A stretch of DNA of 64,000 nt, from positions 2,659,700 through 2,723,699 of the forward strand of contig WNKI01000002.1 of NCBI GenBank assembly GCA_015350385.1, in the 5' to 3' direction. The position numbers and the translations under genes were made by a program. Shown here one piece after another: positions 53,506-64,000 of this stretch. The number at the start of each line of letters is the position of its first letter. The first letter of the stretch is position 1. Under the pieces are notes generated by a model. It searched no databases. It was not told where the DNA came from and saw only the letters and a list, made by a program, of their open reading frames with translations. This DNA comes from Aculops lycopersici. Its lineage: Eukaryota > Arthropoda > Arachnida > Trombidiformes > Eriophyidae.

Positions 53506-54579
53506 TTAAAGGTGACGATGACTCTCCTCCTCTTTGCATGGCTTGCAACCAGCTGAACCTCTAGGCAAGATAATAAAGAATGCAACATAGAGTAAGGCGC
53601 CCGTGGCCGCAGCCCGGAATACTCGAATTGTTTTGATAAGACCCAATACGTTCATATCAAATAGAATCAACGAGGCCGCGAGTATCAAGCTAAATAAAGT
53701 CATCTTTGTTGACATTGGCCAACCAGGACAACCCTTGTAGTCGTCGTCCGTTGGCAAGCTAATTATTCTAATTTGGTCTACGTAGATTGTAGTCGCAGGT
53801 TTGGGCGTTGAGTGATGTGGAGATGGCCGCGATTTTGAAGGTGAATGCTGCTCGTCATGAGCCATAATCTTTGATGTTGAACCATAATCTAGTTTTCTCT
53901 TAGACGCTTGTTTGCCTCCATTGTTAGTGTGATTATGGTTGTGATTGTAACTTTGAGTTGAGGTGCCTCCATGTTCGTGATGCCGACTATGAGTGTGGTG
54001 ATTATGATGACGATTTAATAGCAAGACACAATCTTCGTTATCATCAATCTTCTCCGAGGTGCAGCCACCAGCTCCACCACCACCACCACCACCACCTGTC
54101 AACGGTTCGGTTTCCCTAAAGGTCTCTCCATAAGTATCAAAAAACGGCCTATCCTGTCGCTCAGATGGGCACCTAGTGCTGGAGCAACAGACCGCAGATG
54201 GTCGCCCTGAGGAACTCCATTGGAAAGACTCGCGTCCATATCGATCCTGACTGAGGCCAAGACCAATGCAATAGAATGCAAAGAAACCAAAACAAATAAT
54301 TATTTCACCTACGGGCACTCGATTGTGATGATGGTGAGTATGATCATTCGGTGGGTTAACAGGTGGTTGTAATTGAGGTAGTGGTGGAGGCTGTTGAAGA
54401 TTTTCTAATTTTGCTTCATCCTCCAACATGAAGTCATCCTCGTGAGGCTGAAAGGATTCATGTACCTTGGGTAGGAGTATTACTAGGCAGACAATTATTA
54501 TGACACTCGCACTTAGGAAGTCGACCAAATTAGAGTGATTGTGTAAGAACGACTTTGAGTAATGCGAAATGGTTGCCAT
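53506..54579 (-). CDS. Degenerate ZIP (SLC39)-like membrane protein
   Basis: This intronless frame gives 357 residues. Three pieces recall plasma-membrane ZIP zinc transporters of the ZIP1-3 type. Residues 18-42 (ending ILLPKVHESF) resemble helix 2, residues 88-110 (VPVGEIIICFGFFAFYCIGL) resemble helix 3, and residues 323-339 (AAATGALLYVAFFIILP) resemble the last helix. The loop between is long and His-rich (about 190-280), as in many ZIPs. Missing are helix 1 and helices 4-5 with the HSxFEG-type metal site, and the usual acidic residue in the last helix is Ile. Another hydrophobic segment lies at 293-317. So the transport path is not encoded; it could be a regulatory or chaperone-like paralogue, a decaying gene, or a different family that looks similar. 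ATG 54579 has A at -3. Resemblance to ZIP is moderate evidence only. Confidence 0.6.
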   Translation of the reverse strand: MATISHYSKSFLHNHSNLVDFLSASVIIIVCLVILLPKVHESFQPHEDDFMLEDEAKLENLQQPPPLPQLQPPVNPPNDHTHHHHNRVPVGEIIICFGFFAFYCIGLGLSQDRYGRESFQWSSSGRPSAVCCSSTRCPSERQDRPFFDTYGETFRETEPLTGGGGGGGGAGGCTSEKIDDNEDCVLLLNRHHNHHTHSRHHEHGGTSTQSYNHNHNHTNNGGKQASKRKLDYGSTSKIMAHDEQHSPSKSRPSPHHSTPKPATTIYVDQIRIISLPTDDDYKGCPGWPMSTKMTLFSLILAASLILFDMNVLGLIKTIRVFRAAATGALLYVAFFIILPRGSAGCKPCKEEESHRHL

Positions 54580-56131
54580 CGTGGGCGTTTTTCTTATCTT
54601 AAATCTTGAATTATTACTAATGTTATCTGGAAAATGCTACAAATGATTAATAATTAGTGAAGATGCCTGTATGTAATAGAGTTGTATGGAATAGTATAAC
54701 TATCATGTCACAGCTTCAGGCTCCCCCGTGACTAATGATAAGCAAAAATATCAAAATCAATAAAAACAATACTAACAATAACAATAAGCTGGTGGTTGCT
54801 CAACTCCCTCGGACGCAGTTGATTTTCAAGATAAGAGCTATACTCTCTCTTGCCTCGAGACGATAGCTGGAGCCGAGCGTGAACTTCTGTGATAATATCA
54901 AAAATGTCAATTGTAACTGTAATATCGAAGTGGTGTAGTTGTAGTTTTGTATTACGTCGAAAGTATATTCAAATGGCGTCAATTAATCGATCATTACGAG
55001 ATTGTTTCTGGCGAGAGCTTCTTTGTTGTTAGCCAATAGGATGATCAATATTGATTTTTACCAAAGTACCAACAAGACCAACACGTCACATGATCAGATC
55101 GCTTGTGTATAAATTATTTTCCCAAGCCGAAGATAGTGATAATTCTAACTGCTGATCACGCTGTGAAAGTCGACTCCGAAAATCCATATTAGAGCCAATA
55201 AACATGATTAAGGATAATAAAAATCTAGAAAAGACAACACCAACAAGATGTTTGTTTTCTTAAGTTTGATCAACTTTAATATGACAAAAAAATACTAGCG
55301 CAACTAGTGAACCTCGAGATCGGGAGCCCAGTTGATCAGATTGATAGCTCGTCGGAATTAGCTTTTTGTATCCGACTACCCGTTAGCGGGCCGTGTTCGA
55401 GTTTCTACATGTAAAATTGACTTGATGATCAGTTATAAAGATAACAATAAACTAAAAGTAACGTGGATGCAAAGCGAGTCTTTCTGCATTACGATTAGAG
55501 AGGAAAAGACCAGACACTTGTTGAGCTGACTGCGCGACATGAGTGAGATTGCGATGACGAACGGAAATTGAGCCGACTAACCATTAAGACCCAGTGATCG
55601 GATACTTTCAAGTTTATGGTTTGTTTTATTCTCTGTACTTTCTGCTGTGTTTATATTTGTTAATATTTACAATGGTCAAAGTGTTTCGCGTAAGTTTTTT
55701 CCCTACTTCGACTAGATCGTGAGCTCAAAGCAAGCGACTCTAACATCGACGACCTGACTCTACGATATGAAGACAATCATTCTTTTATACAATGGCTTTT
55801 TCCACATAATATTTTTAGTGATATTACTACTTACGCCCACTAGTCAGTCGATTGCGGTCTTCTTATCCAGTTGGTTGCATGGCTCATATTGAAGATCTTC
55901 AATCACTAATCAGGACTAAAATCAATCAAGCTACTCAGACTTTGGTTAGTCACAAAGATGATGAGGACGACGACGACAATGATGATGATGATCTTGGGTG
56001 AAAATGTACATGGCAAGTGAGGAGAAGAGAGAGAGAGAGAGAGAGAGAGGAAGAAAGGAGGCAATAATAATAATAACAATAATAGTAACGACAATAATAA
56101 AGTCACGGGCGGTCCAAGATGATTGAGCTGA
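54580..56131. other. 1.55 kb without a recognised gene
   Basis: It lies upstream of the ZIP-like gene and downstream of the GMC gene, both on the minus strand. It is AT-richer than the rest. It contains a GAT run (about 55978-55991), a (GA)n tract (56026-56049) and AAT runs (about 56063-56100). No conserved frame or RNA gene recognised. Confidence 0.55.
56026..56049. repeat. GA dinucleotide microsatellite
   Basis: Twelve GA units just downstream of the GMC gene's stop codon. Confidence 0.8.
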
Positions 56132-58474
56132 TCACTTGAGATTCATTGAGTGCTGCCTCAAGGCCCAATCGCTAGGTTGTCCAAACATTCGCTTATGTTT
56201 GATTGCAGGCTGTTCACCTACTTGACTGTCCACTTGTCTAGCCGAACGTTGCAACTTTGGCACAAACGCCTGGGTGGTTGGCACAAGTTGGACTTGCATT
56301 GTACCATTAAATAGAGCTCTAGCTTGACTAACAGGCAATTGGCTGGTCTTGACAATTTGTTGATGTTGCTGTTGCTGAATCTTTACTTGTGGGGCTTGCG
56401 GCACACCAGCTTGAATTTGAACAGGTGGTTGTTGGAACGATTTGGCTGTTGAGGGGGCAGTTGATGTCGGTTGCAGCAGCTGCTGTTGCTGTTTTTGCTG
56501 TTGGACGTGGGCACTCCTCACGCTATCCATGATTGTATCTTGCACCTTTTCCTGAATAATAGGATCAAATTGAAGCGACATGGCCAGCGGCATGGCCAAC
56601 TGTTGCTGCTGGACTTGCATATTAGTTGGCGCAGTGTTTGCCGATATCACAGAAGTTGGTGAGGTGAAAATGGCTGGCGGGAGACGCTTGCCCTTGATTA
56701 AATCGGCGCCCTTCTCGCCGATCATAATAGTTGGCGCGTTGGTATTACCTGAGACGATTTCCGGCATCACCGAGGCGTCGATAACTCGCAACCCATCGAC
56801 TCCTTTCACTCTCAGGTGAGGGTCGACCACAGAGTTTGGATCGAGCGGATCGCCCATGCGACAGGTGCCCACAGGATGGTAGATCGTGGCCGTATAAGTT
56901 CTAGCCACGCAAGCCAAGTACTCGTCGCTCCACATTCCGTATATTTCGCAGCCGGGAAAGACCGTTTCAAATAGTTTGCTGTTGTACTTCCTGTAGGCGG
57001 GCGATAGACCCACGGCAATGCAAATCTTCATCGCCTCAACAAGCGATAGAACATCGCGATCGTCAGTCAAATAGTTTGGCTCAATGATTGGTGGATGGGA
57101 TGGATTTGACGAGCGCAACTTGACGAAACCTCGCGACTTTGGTCTCAGAAGGACCGGAAACAGACTGAAAGTGTCAAAATTGAGGTAGGGCAGGTAAACC
57201 GAGTGCCACATGAGGTCACTGAATCCCTGAACTCTTCTGAAGGTGGTTCCATCGTCACTAGTTGGCGAGCCGCTGATAACGTGAATCTCGACGTCCGGAA
57301 AGTCTTCTGTCATATTTGCATACTTGGTCTTGACAAAGGCCAACCCCTCAACTCCGCCCAAAGTTGTGAGTGGACCACGACCCTGGGTAAAGTAGCGGAG
57401 TAAATTAGAAAAGGTAACAACGCGACGTTGGACTAGGGAGAACTCGTTCCCGATGGTGAAGTGCATGCCTCCAGCGTAAACGTGATCCTGCAGATTACGA
57501 CCAACAGGTAGGTCGGCAACAACGGGAATTCCAAGTTCCTCAAGATGCTCTTTGGGTCCAATACCTGAGAGCATTAGAAGTTGAGGCGAGTTGATGGCTC
57601 CGCCCGAGACAATGATCTCTTTTCTCGCATAAACTACATAGTTGAGTCCATTTTGCTCAAATTGAACCGCAATCGCTCTCTTCTGGTTGTTGAACAAAAT
57701 TTTAGTTGCATAACTGTTGATCATGACGTCGAGATTACTGTTGGCCGACGCTGGCTCTAGAAAGGCGCGGGCCGTCGAACATCTCGATCCCCTTCTAATG
57801 GTTCCCTGGGGAATGGTAAATCCAGCTTGAATTGGACCATTGGGGTCGTCGCCGGTGTAGCCCAAATATCTACCTGCTTCAGGTAGGGCGCGGCCAATTT
57901 CCGTCGGATCTGGCGGCGAGCTAACAGTGAGCGGCCCACCGCGAGCATGATAACCGTTAGTTTGGATTCGTTGATCGGTATTGTCTTCCGACTTCAAAAA
58001 ATACGGCAACACATCGCGCCAAGACCAACCGTAAGCGCCTGCCTTCTCCCAATTGTCATAGTCGCGTGCGTTTCCGCGCAGGTAAAGCATATAGTTGAGG
58101 ACGGAGCATCCGCCTAGGACACGCCCGCGAGGCCAACGCGATCGACGATTCACCAGTCCAAAGCAAGCGCGTTGTTGGGGCTCAGTTTGATAGGACCAAT
58201 CGATGGGCGACATTTGCAAATTTCCCGCTGCTAATGGTATATCTGAAAGCAAATTCTCCGTTCCACCAGCCTCCATTAGGAGCACCTGTTGATCGCGCAT
58301 CTCACTAAGGCGGCCAGCGACAACAGCACCCGCCGAACCTCCGCCAATCACAATATAATCATACTCGCTCTTCCAACCGGAAGTCTTAACTTCAAACCGA
58401 CTCTCAGGCGAGCGAACCCAAAGCACAGTGGTGATGAGGGGCAAGAGGGAGGCGAGTCCCGGATAGGAGATCAT
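56132..58474 (-). CDS. GMC-family oxidoreductase (glucose dehydrogenase-like) with Q-rich C-terminal tail
   Basis: A flavoenzyme of the glucose-methanol-choline family, 780 residues, intronless. The N-terminus (residues 1-20, [12 protein letters not shown]) is a signal peptide or anchor. The FAD-binding Rossmann motif is [18 protein letters not shown] (41-58). The first GMC signature is [18 protein letters not shown] (118-135), the second [18 protein letters not shown] (290-307). The catalytic His is 533 in [11 protein letters not shown] and its partner Asn 577 in GNTNAPT, so the active site is complete. Arthropods have many secreted GMC enzymes acting on sugars, ecdysteroids or defence chemicals; the substrate cannot be told from sequence. 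The catalytic domain ends near 600; the remaining 180 residues are Q/P/V-rich and unlike the family. The gene points away from sorbitol dehydrogenase. Confidence 0.92.
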   Translation of the reverse strand: MISYPGLASLLPLITTVLWVRSPESRFEVKTSGWKSEYDYIVIGGGSAGAVVAGRLSEMRDQQVLLMEAGGTENLLSDIPLAAGNLQMSPIDWSYQTEPQQRACFGLVNRRSRWPRGRVLGGCSVLNYMLYLRGNARDYDNWEKAGAYGWSWRDVLPYFLKSEDNTDQRIQTNGYHARGGPLTVSSPPDPTEIGRALPEAGRYLGYTGDDPNGPIQAGFTIPQGTIRRGSRCSTARAFLEPASANSNLDVMINSYATKILFNNQKRAIAVQFEQNGLNYVVYARKEIIVSGGAINSPQLLMLSGIGPKEHLEELGIPVVADLPVGRNLQDHVYAGGMHFTIGNEFSLVQRRVVTFSNLLRYFTQGRGPLTTLGGVEGLAFVKTKYANMTEDFPDVEIHVISGSPTSDDGTTFRRVQGFSDLMWHSVYLPYLNFDTFSLFPVLLRPKSRGFVKLRSSNPSHPPIIEPNYLTDDRDVLSLVEAMKICIAVGLSPAYRKYNSKLFETVFPGCEIYGMWSDEYLACVARTYTATIYHPVGTCRMGDPLDPNSVVDPHLRVKGVDGLRVIDASVMPEIVSGNTNAPTIMIGEKGADLIKGKRLPPAIFTSPTSVISANTAPTNMQVQQQQLAMPLAMSLQFDPIIQEKVQDTIMDSVRSAHVQQQKQQQQLLQPTSTAPSTAKSFQQPPVQIQAGVPQAPQVKIQQQQHQQIVKTSQLPVSQARALFNGTMQVQLVPTTQAFVPKLQRSARQVDSQVGEQPAIKHKRMFGQPSDWALRQHSMNLK

Positions 58475-60402
58475 ATCTTTGGAATTGAGCGGAAAGTAAT
58501 GAGCGCGTCTTTAGCTTGTTGCTATGTGTTGATGTCTATGTTGATAGACTCTTTAATTATTGATTGACTCAAGCCTACTCTTAGTAGACTACCAATGTTT
58601 CTAATAGACTAGCCCACTGAGGTGAGGGTCGAGTGGTTCGAGTAGCTCGAGTGGCTCAAGCTTAGGAGAGAGAAAGAGAGCGAGACAAGTGGTTGCTATT
58701 GTTTGGCGCGTTACTGTGTTGTTATTGTTAGTTTGTTGCCTTTTTGTTGATTTCTTGATGAGCTTCAATGTTGTTGATGGTATTGTTATTGTTTTTGTTT
58801 TTGTTGATATTGATGTAACATGAGCGCGAATGCTCACGTTGGGTTGCTCTAATTTGCTGCAGGCATGCGAAATATACTCACAAATTAGATGGCGACCAAG
58901 AGATAAGTAGCGAGAAGATAAAGGGGCAATCGCGATGTCTATACCAATGAATGGATTCAGGGCGAAACAAGTGGTCTAACAAGTTGCTGCTCAAGATCGT
59001 TGAAGATCAGATGTCCAAGAGTCGAGAAGAATCCAATAGAGAAAGGGATAGAGACCTCAGAGGATATCTGATGGCACAGGAGGAAAAAGTGTTGAGCTCA
59101 TCACATACTCCTTTGAGCCATTAGCATGTAAGGGAGATTATCATTTGGGTCGCAAGACTTACGACTACTAACCACTGAGGTCTAAGACTTTGAGACATTG
59201 AGGTATGAGACACAAGGCGGTGTACGAGTGTGCACTTTGATCCCATCGATCTACCATTGCACTTGGTTGTCATCTAAATCGTCAAATTTTGTTACATTTA
59301 TCGATGCATTTAGAATATACGTAAACGATGACGATGAGGAACTGATAATCTTCTGCTATGCTACTAGCCTGAGACACTGAGACCATTGCAAGTTGAAGCA
59401 GCAGCGACTGCATGGCGAGCTTGCCATCGAGCTCTGCGCCCCCTCTCGGCTGACTCCCCCCTTTCTTCAAAGGGGGCGGAGCCGTCGCTGTTGTTTCTGT
59501 TGTAGCCATCGCCGAGGTTGATTTTGCGTGAGACACATGTTGGTGATTCGATTGCGCTGTGCAACATGGGACTCCTCGGCCGTTGACGCCGCCGTCGACT
59601 ACGGAGACATTGTCGCCTAGCTCCTTGCGCTCCTCGCACCTTCCAATCGAATGGCTCGTTCAATGATAGCTGGCTATTGGATGAGCTGCTGAATGGATGC
59701 ACTTAACCTGCCGCCGCGGTTGACGAGAGGTAATTTTTTGTTGTTGACTAGTTGTGCTCATGCGCGTGGGTTTTAGGCAAAAGTCCTATGGGCATGACCA
59801 CGAGGAAGGGCCAGCTTTTCCATTGCTGGTTCACTAGTCTACGTAGTAGCACCACTATTCTCAATGGAAAGCTACGTAGCCTTAGCCAACCGCCTAGAGA
59901 GCTAACTAGGAGAGATTGTTGCGCACAGAGTTGCGGCGCGAGTCTGCGAGTTTGCGGCTTGGCGACCTTGGTAGATGTAGAAACATGGAGCCAAAGCACA
60001 ACAAACAATGATAACAACAAACTAAGAAAACAAATTGTGTAGATATATACTTTAGTCGTTACATGAGTCTATTCTAGAAGATATGGAAGAGTAATAGAGC
60101 AAACAACCACCACAACGACGACTAAAACGACGAAGAAAAAGGCGAAGCCAAATGAGCATTCAATTCTTTATCCTAATAAGAGAAATAGCTTAGTTACAAT
60201 GGAGTAAATGATAGGATTAGAGAATAATAACTTGAATCAATCATATTATTGGCCAATCAATAATTGAGCTTCATATTAGAGTTAGAAGGAATTACAATTT
60301 CAAGAATTTTTAAAGACGAAACGGAACAGTATTGAAAGGATTCAATTTTGAAGAGACCTCAACAAAAGAGAAGAGACCACAAAACCGACCACAAGCCGCA
60401 CC
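58475..60402. other. 1.9 kb divergent spacer between GMC and sorbitol dehydrogenase genes
   Basis: It must hold both promoters. A CCCCCTTT/AAAGGGGG hairpin with a 4-base loop is at 59457-59476, and CTACGTAG octamers occur at about 59839 and 59872. The frames at 59282-59702 show no family resemblance. No TATA box was assigned with confidence. Confidence 0.5.
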
Positions 60403-61650
60403 ATGACTCCAGCTATTCAAACAAACGGAACCACAGCCACAGCAGAAGCTGTAACCGCGGCAGTGCCGCAACAAGTGGCCAGTGCGAAGCAACAATTGTT
60501 AAAGGATAACCAGAATGGCACCAAGTGCAATCTAACGCTTGTTTTGCACGAAAAGTTGCGCATGGAATTAGAGCAGAGGCCGCTGCCACCAAAGCCAAAG
60601 GAAAACGAGGTAACACTTGCCACTCATACGGTTGGAATTTGCGGTAGCGATGTCAAGTATTGGCAACAGGGAAAGATCGGAGATTTTATCTTAACTAAAC
60701 CCATGATTTTGGGCCACGAAACTAGCGCCATTGTAATTGATTGCGGCGAGAAGGTTACCTCACTTCAACCTGGCGACAAGGTTGCCGTTGAGGTGGGACT
60801 GCCCTGTTCAACTTGTAGCGTTTGCCGCAGCGGCAAGTACAATCTGTGCAACCAAATGGCCTTTGCTGCAACGCCACCCTACGATGGAACCCTAACCAGG
60901 TACTTCAATCATCCGGCAAACTTTTGCTTCAAGCTACCCGAAACTGTTAGTCTCGAGGACGGCGCCCTACTAGAGCCGATGGCCGTTGCAGTGCACGCCT
61001 GCCAACGGGCGCCCATTAAACTGGGCGACGTAGTGCTGGTTTGCGGCGCCGGTGCCGTGGGCCTGCTGTCGATGTTAACCGCAAAGGCGTTTGGCGCAAG
61101 TCATGTGATTGTAACGGATGTTCTGGACAATCGCCTTGCATTTGCAAGGAAACTCGGAGCCGACGCTACCTTTAGGGCCGACCGCCAGACGAAGCCCATC
61201 GAGTTGGCAGGTCAAGTGCGCGCCTATGCCCAAAAGGTCAAGCCCAATGTGTCGGGAGTTGACGTGGTGCTCGAGTGTTCGGGTGCCGAGGCGTCGCTCA
61301 ATTTGGCCATCCAATCTGCAAACGTTGGCGCCCAAATAGTTTGCGTTGGTTGCCAACCAGACCAGGTAACTGTATCACTCAATAGCGCAATAATGCAAGA
61401 GATCGACATTAAGGGAGTCTTCAGATACCGCAACTGCTACCCGCTGGCCATGTCCCTGGTCGAATCCGGCAAGATTAACCTGAAACCACTGGTCACTCAT
61501 CGCTTCCGGTTGGAGGATTCCATTGACGCCTTTGAAACTTGTTGTCGCGGTGAGGGTGTTAAAATTTTGATCAGGTGCATGGACGACAACCGAGCCACTA
61601 ATAATATCACCATGAACAACAATCACATTCAACAGGAAGCCGAGAACTAG
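60403..61650 (+). CDS. SORD: Sorbitol (L-iditol 2-) dehydrogenase
   Basis: This enzyme of the zinc-dependent medium-chain dehydrogenase family oxidises sorbitol to fructose with NAD+ in the polyol pathway. It has 415 residues and is intronless. The catalytic zinc ligands are visible: Cys80 in GICGSDVKYW, His105-Glu106 in LGHETS, Glu191 in LLEPMAVAVHAC. Four cysteines at 135, 138, 141 and 149 (CSTCSVCRSGKYNLC) form a structural zinc lobe that human SORD lacks. The nucleotide-binding motif is VCGAGAVGLL (213-222). IDIKGVFRYRN and KPLVTHRF are typical of SORD. The first 45 residues are a polar extension beyond the usual start, without a clear targeting signal. ATG 60403 has A at -3. Confidence 0.94.
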   Translation: MTPAIQTNGTTATAEAVTAAVPQQVASAKQQLLKDNQNGTKCNLTLVLHEKLRMELEQRPLPPKPKENEVTLATHTVGICGSDVKYWQQGKIGDFILTKPMILGHETSAIVIDCGEKVTSLQPGDKVAVEVGLPCSTCSVCRSGKYNLCNQMAFAATPPYDGTLTRYFNHPANFCFKLPETVSLEDGALLEPMAVAVHACQRAPIKLGDVVLVCGAGAVGLLSMLTAKAFGASHVIVTDVLDNRLAFARKLGADATFRADRQTKPIELAGQVRAYAQKVKPNVSGVDVVLECSGAEASLNLAIQSANVGAQIVCVGCQPDQVTVSLNSAIMQEIDIKGVFRYRNCYPLAMSLVESGKINLKPLVTHRFRLEDSIDAFETCCRGEGVKILIRCMDDNRATNNITMNNNHIQQEAEN

Positions 61651-62489
61651 ATGAGAGAAAACATGATTTTAATCAATATCATGATCAGTATTATTATTAT
61701 TATTATAATCATTATATAATAGTATCATATTATAGTATCCAGCATAACGGGTTTAGCTGGACACGAACCAGATGAGGGTGAATCGGAAGGTGGAGAAGAA
61801 GAGGGAGCATTAGGGTAGTGATACAAGCTTAAGTGGTTTAGTGTAGGCGGAGGGGAAGGGGATCCCATCAGCTCAGTTAAGGTTCAATGGAACTCTCATT
61901 CTTCCACTTCCGCTTCCTCCTCGCGCCTCAACTTGTATATCAAATAATCAGCTCAAGCTTAATATTCAATTCGACTAAATCCGATGTCATGTTTATCATT
62001 CCAGTTCCTCAATTTTTCCTCTCTTTCTCTCTCCTTTGAGCCTCTGTTTGGTTGCCCTAATTCAATTTTATATTAGATTCATCATCATCTTCCCTCTTCT
62101 GCTTGATTGTTGAGTTGGTTTCCTCTCGTATAAACCGAGAGTCTCGAGATTCTTTCCATTCATTGTTGGTAGTTATTAGTAGGTGGGTGTTGTTATTGTT
62201 AGTTTGATTCTGCTATTAGCATCAGTAGACATTCTGTTTGTTACAAATGATTCCAAGTCCCTGTGTCTGTTTGTTTGTGTGTTGAATTTAATTCTGTCTC
62301 TGTGTGGGCGTCAGGTAATAGTGGTGACTAAATAAGTGTCAGGTGATTGTGCTGTCACATAATGGTGATGGTGGTTTCAGTCTAGTGATTCGTTTACAAG
62401 CTATATGTTAATAATGATATCAGTAATAGTAATATTAGTTGTGTACAATACTGATGAGCGGCAAAACTGCCTCTGATCCAGACTCAGTG
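61651..62489. other. Spacer between the convergent SORD and IQ-motif genes
   Basis: It contains the 3' UTRs of both genes. Just after the SORD stop there is an AT-rich stretch with TTA runs (61690-61735). No canonical AATAAA on either strand and no coding sequence were found. Confidence 0.5.
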
Positions 62490-62672
62490 TCACTTTTCTC
62501 CGTCCTGTGGCGCCACTTCCGCCTTGCCACCGGCCGCCCCATCGCCGGCCGAGTCGCCACTTCCTCCTAACTTGCCCTCGAGCTCCTTGCGAGTTTTGTA
62601 GCCCTTGAATCCGGCCTGTATCTTGGTAGCCGCCCGCTCGGCCTCCTCTTCGGGCAGGTTGCTGGCTACAGC
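62490..62672 (-). CDS. Last exon of an IQ-motif calmodulin-binding protein (neurogranin/igloo-like)
   Basis: The exon starts after the acceptor TTGCAG (minus strand, phase 0) and reads AVASNLPEEEAERAATKIQA, then GFKGYKTRKELEGKL, and a Gly/Ala/Glu tail ending PQDGEK before TGA at 62490. KIQAGFKGYKTR fits the IQ consensus that binds calcium-free calmodulin, and the acidic lead-in and Gly-rich tail resemble neurogranin, neuromodulin and fly igloo. The preceding exons are expected at higher coordinates but were not found up to the end of the window. A single IQ motif occurs in several families, so the relative is not certain. Confidence 0.7.
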   Translation of the reverse strand, partial: AVASNLPEEEAERAATKIQAGFKGYKTRKELEGKLGGSGDSAGDGAAGGKAEVAPQDGEK

Positions 62673-64000
62673 CTGCAAGTTTTTTGTGTTTAAAAGCGAG
62701 AGGAAACAAAGGGTTGGTTAGATTTTATTGGATTTATGTACCCTCTCATCTAACATATAGACTTCAGTCTGTTTTTCACTATGAAAAAATCACAAACACA
62801 TGATGGAGTCTAGTTCAGATAACCAACTAGCTAAATATATACGGCCAACCAACAAAAAAACGAAAGAAAGCCCAGTCACTAGCTGGTGCCGCCCATTTAC
62901 GTAATTAATAATAATGGCCCTACGTGGAGTGGAGATTAATTTTCTCGCCCTACCGATAGGAGTGGTTGTTTTTTAGAACACTTAGAACTCAACCAAAAAC
63001 AACAACAACAACTACAAAAACGACATCCGCTTGGCAGCCGCCCAAACTTCCGGCGAGTGAACTTGCCACGCCTAGCAAGCTTGCCACCTGGGCGAAACGA
63101 CGAGCAAACATTTAATGCTCTCGCCATCAAGTTCAGTGTCGAAAGGTAAAGTAGTGGAACTTTGGCTTGTTCAGCGTAGTCGAGGTCGTCGCCGTGGTCG
63201 TTGCGACACTCGATGGCGTAAAAAGAGCCCAGCGAGAGTCGAGTTTGAACGTAACTCCGCCACCAGCTTCGTAACACGAGCTGCCAGCGCCATTGTCGAG
63301 GCCTTCCGCTCGATAGCTTCATTAAAAGACCAACTGGTACTAGCCTCCCGCTGGCAGCTACTTGATCAGGTAGGCTACTCAGCTCGCCAACCAAGTAGAT
63401 AGCTAGCTAGCTGGTTGGGTACCATGTAACTGAGTAGCAAATGACTGGGTGATTCAGTAAGCTCGCTAGTCTCAAGGACACAAATGTATATGGAAAAAAC
63501 AAGAGCAAGTGGGCGAGAGGAGGCAACCTGGCTGCCATTCTATTATGTCCTCACTCACTCGCTCACTTACGACCAGATCGATAGCTAGCACATTGAAATG
63601 CTTGGCCTCCTATCTCTCTATGCACAGAGACCAAGCGAGCTGATATCCGAATGGGATAATTCAACGGCTCAGGTATCAGCTGTCACACGTTTGCTTAGCC
63701 AAACAATTTGGCTGCACGAATCGCCAGCTTCGGCCGTCTTGTTTTTCAGCCAACCAAACTGCTCAGTCTCTTTTCCTCTCGCTTGGCCGCCACTATGGTC
63801 ATGGTCGTTGCTAATCAAGTTGCGTGAGAAGGGGGGAATGGAAAACAACGTTGATATCGTCATTGTCGCTTTCTCCTCAAGTCTACAACGACTACGACAA
63901 CCAGAATGACGACATGATGCTAAAACAGCAGATTCGAGCCCTCTGTTACAGTTGTCGTGGTCTCGGCACGAGAATTTGGTCTTGCAAAGGCAGTCAGCGC
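62673..64000. other. Region upstream of the IQ exon, nothing recognised
   Basis: It is probably an intron of the IQ-motif gene. The longest frames (63598-63909 plus and 62936-63394 minus) lack conserved features and composition bias of coding sequence. Confidence 0.45.

Noticed and set aside
55290..55420. Possible tRNA-like sequence with a GTTCGAG box
   Set aside because: No cloverleaf with matching acceptor and anticodon stems could be drawn around it.
59457..59476. CCCCCTTT/AAAGGGGG hairpin as a transcription terminator
   Set aside because: Hairpin terminators of this kind are bacterial; it lies in an animal promoter region and is short enough to be chance.
59282..59702. Two overlapping minus-strand frames (84 and 112 codons) between GMC and SORD
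   Set aside because: They share the same DNA in different frames and neither has recognisable features; possibly 5' UTR of the GMC gene.

Overview
This is a stretch of an animal nuclear genome. The genes have GT-AG introns with strong GTAAGT donors, AATAAA poly(A) signals, a spliceosomal U6 snRNA gene, a plexin, a Pumilio protein, a STRIPAK-type SLMAP and glucose-dehydrogenase-like GMC enzymes. The gene families and the very long Q/N/H-rich runs inside proteins point to an arthropod. Several normally multi-exon genes are intronless here (cullin, GMC, sorbitol dehydrogenase, ZIP-like), and Pumilio and plexin have 4-5 kb single exons. That strong intron loss would fit an acariform mite, but the placement is inference and not firm.

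Layout: (1) 1-2.8 kb holds the 3' part of a WDR19/IFT144 homologue that stops soon after its second beta-propeller. A U6 snRNA gene runs head-on into its poly(A) region (2842-2949, minus). (2) 4.2-8.8 kb is a two-exon Pumilio. (3) 8.8-19.1 kb has no recognisable gene. (4) 19.2-49.0 kb is one eight-exon plexin with a 14.4 kb first intron; the reading frame closes over all eight exons (2,799 codons from the first ATG, 2,705 from the better one). (5) 49.3-51.0 kb, minus strand, is a short cullin-5-like protein lacking the middle cullin repeats and the neddylated winged helix. (6) 51.05-51.66 kb is an inverted repeat carrying two outward-facing CTCF-like motifs between the divergent cullin and SLMAP genes. 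(7) 51.9-53.0 kb is a short SLMAP (FHA, coiled coil, membrane tail). (8) 53.5-54.6 kb, minus, is a degenerate ZIP-like membrane protein. (9) 56.1-58.5 kb, minus, is a GMC oxidoreductase with a Q-rich tail. (10) 60.4-61.7 kb is sorbitol dehydrogenase. (11) 62.5-62.7 kb, minus, is the last exon of an IQ-motif protein. The last 1.3 kb shows nothing recognisable.

The genes do not form a pathway. The recurring theme is reduced forms of conserved proteins: IFT144 without its TPR part, cullin-5 without stalk or NEDD8 site, a ZIP protein without its metal-binding helices, and a short SLMAP. Next to these are proteins greatly expanded by low-complexity insertions (Pumilio, plexin, the GMC tail). The non-coding DNA is rich in pentanucleotide and dinucleotide microsatellites, one of which holds an assembly gap. 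No CRISPR array, operon, tRNA or rRNA gene was seen. All gene names rest on reading the translated sequences; no database search was made.
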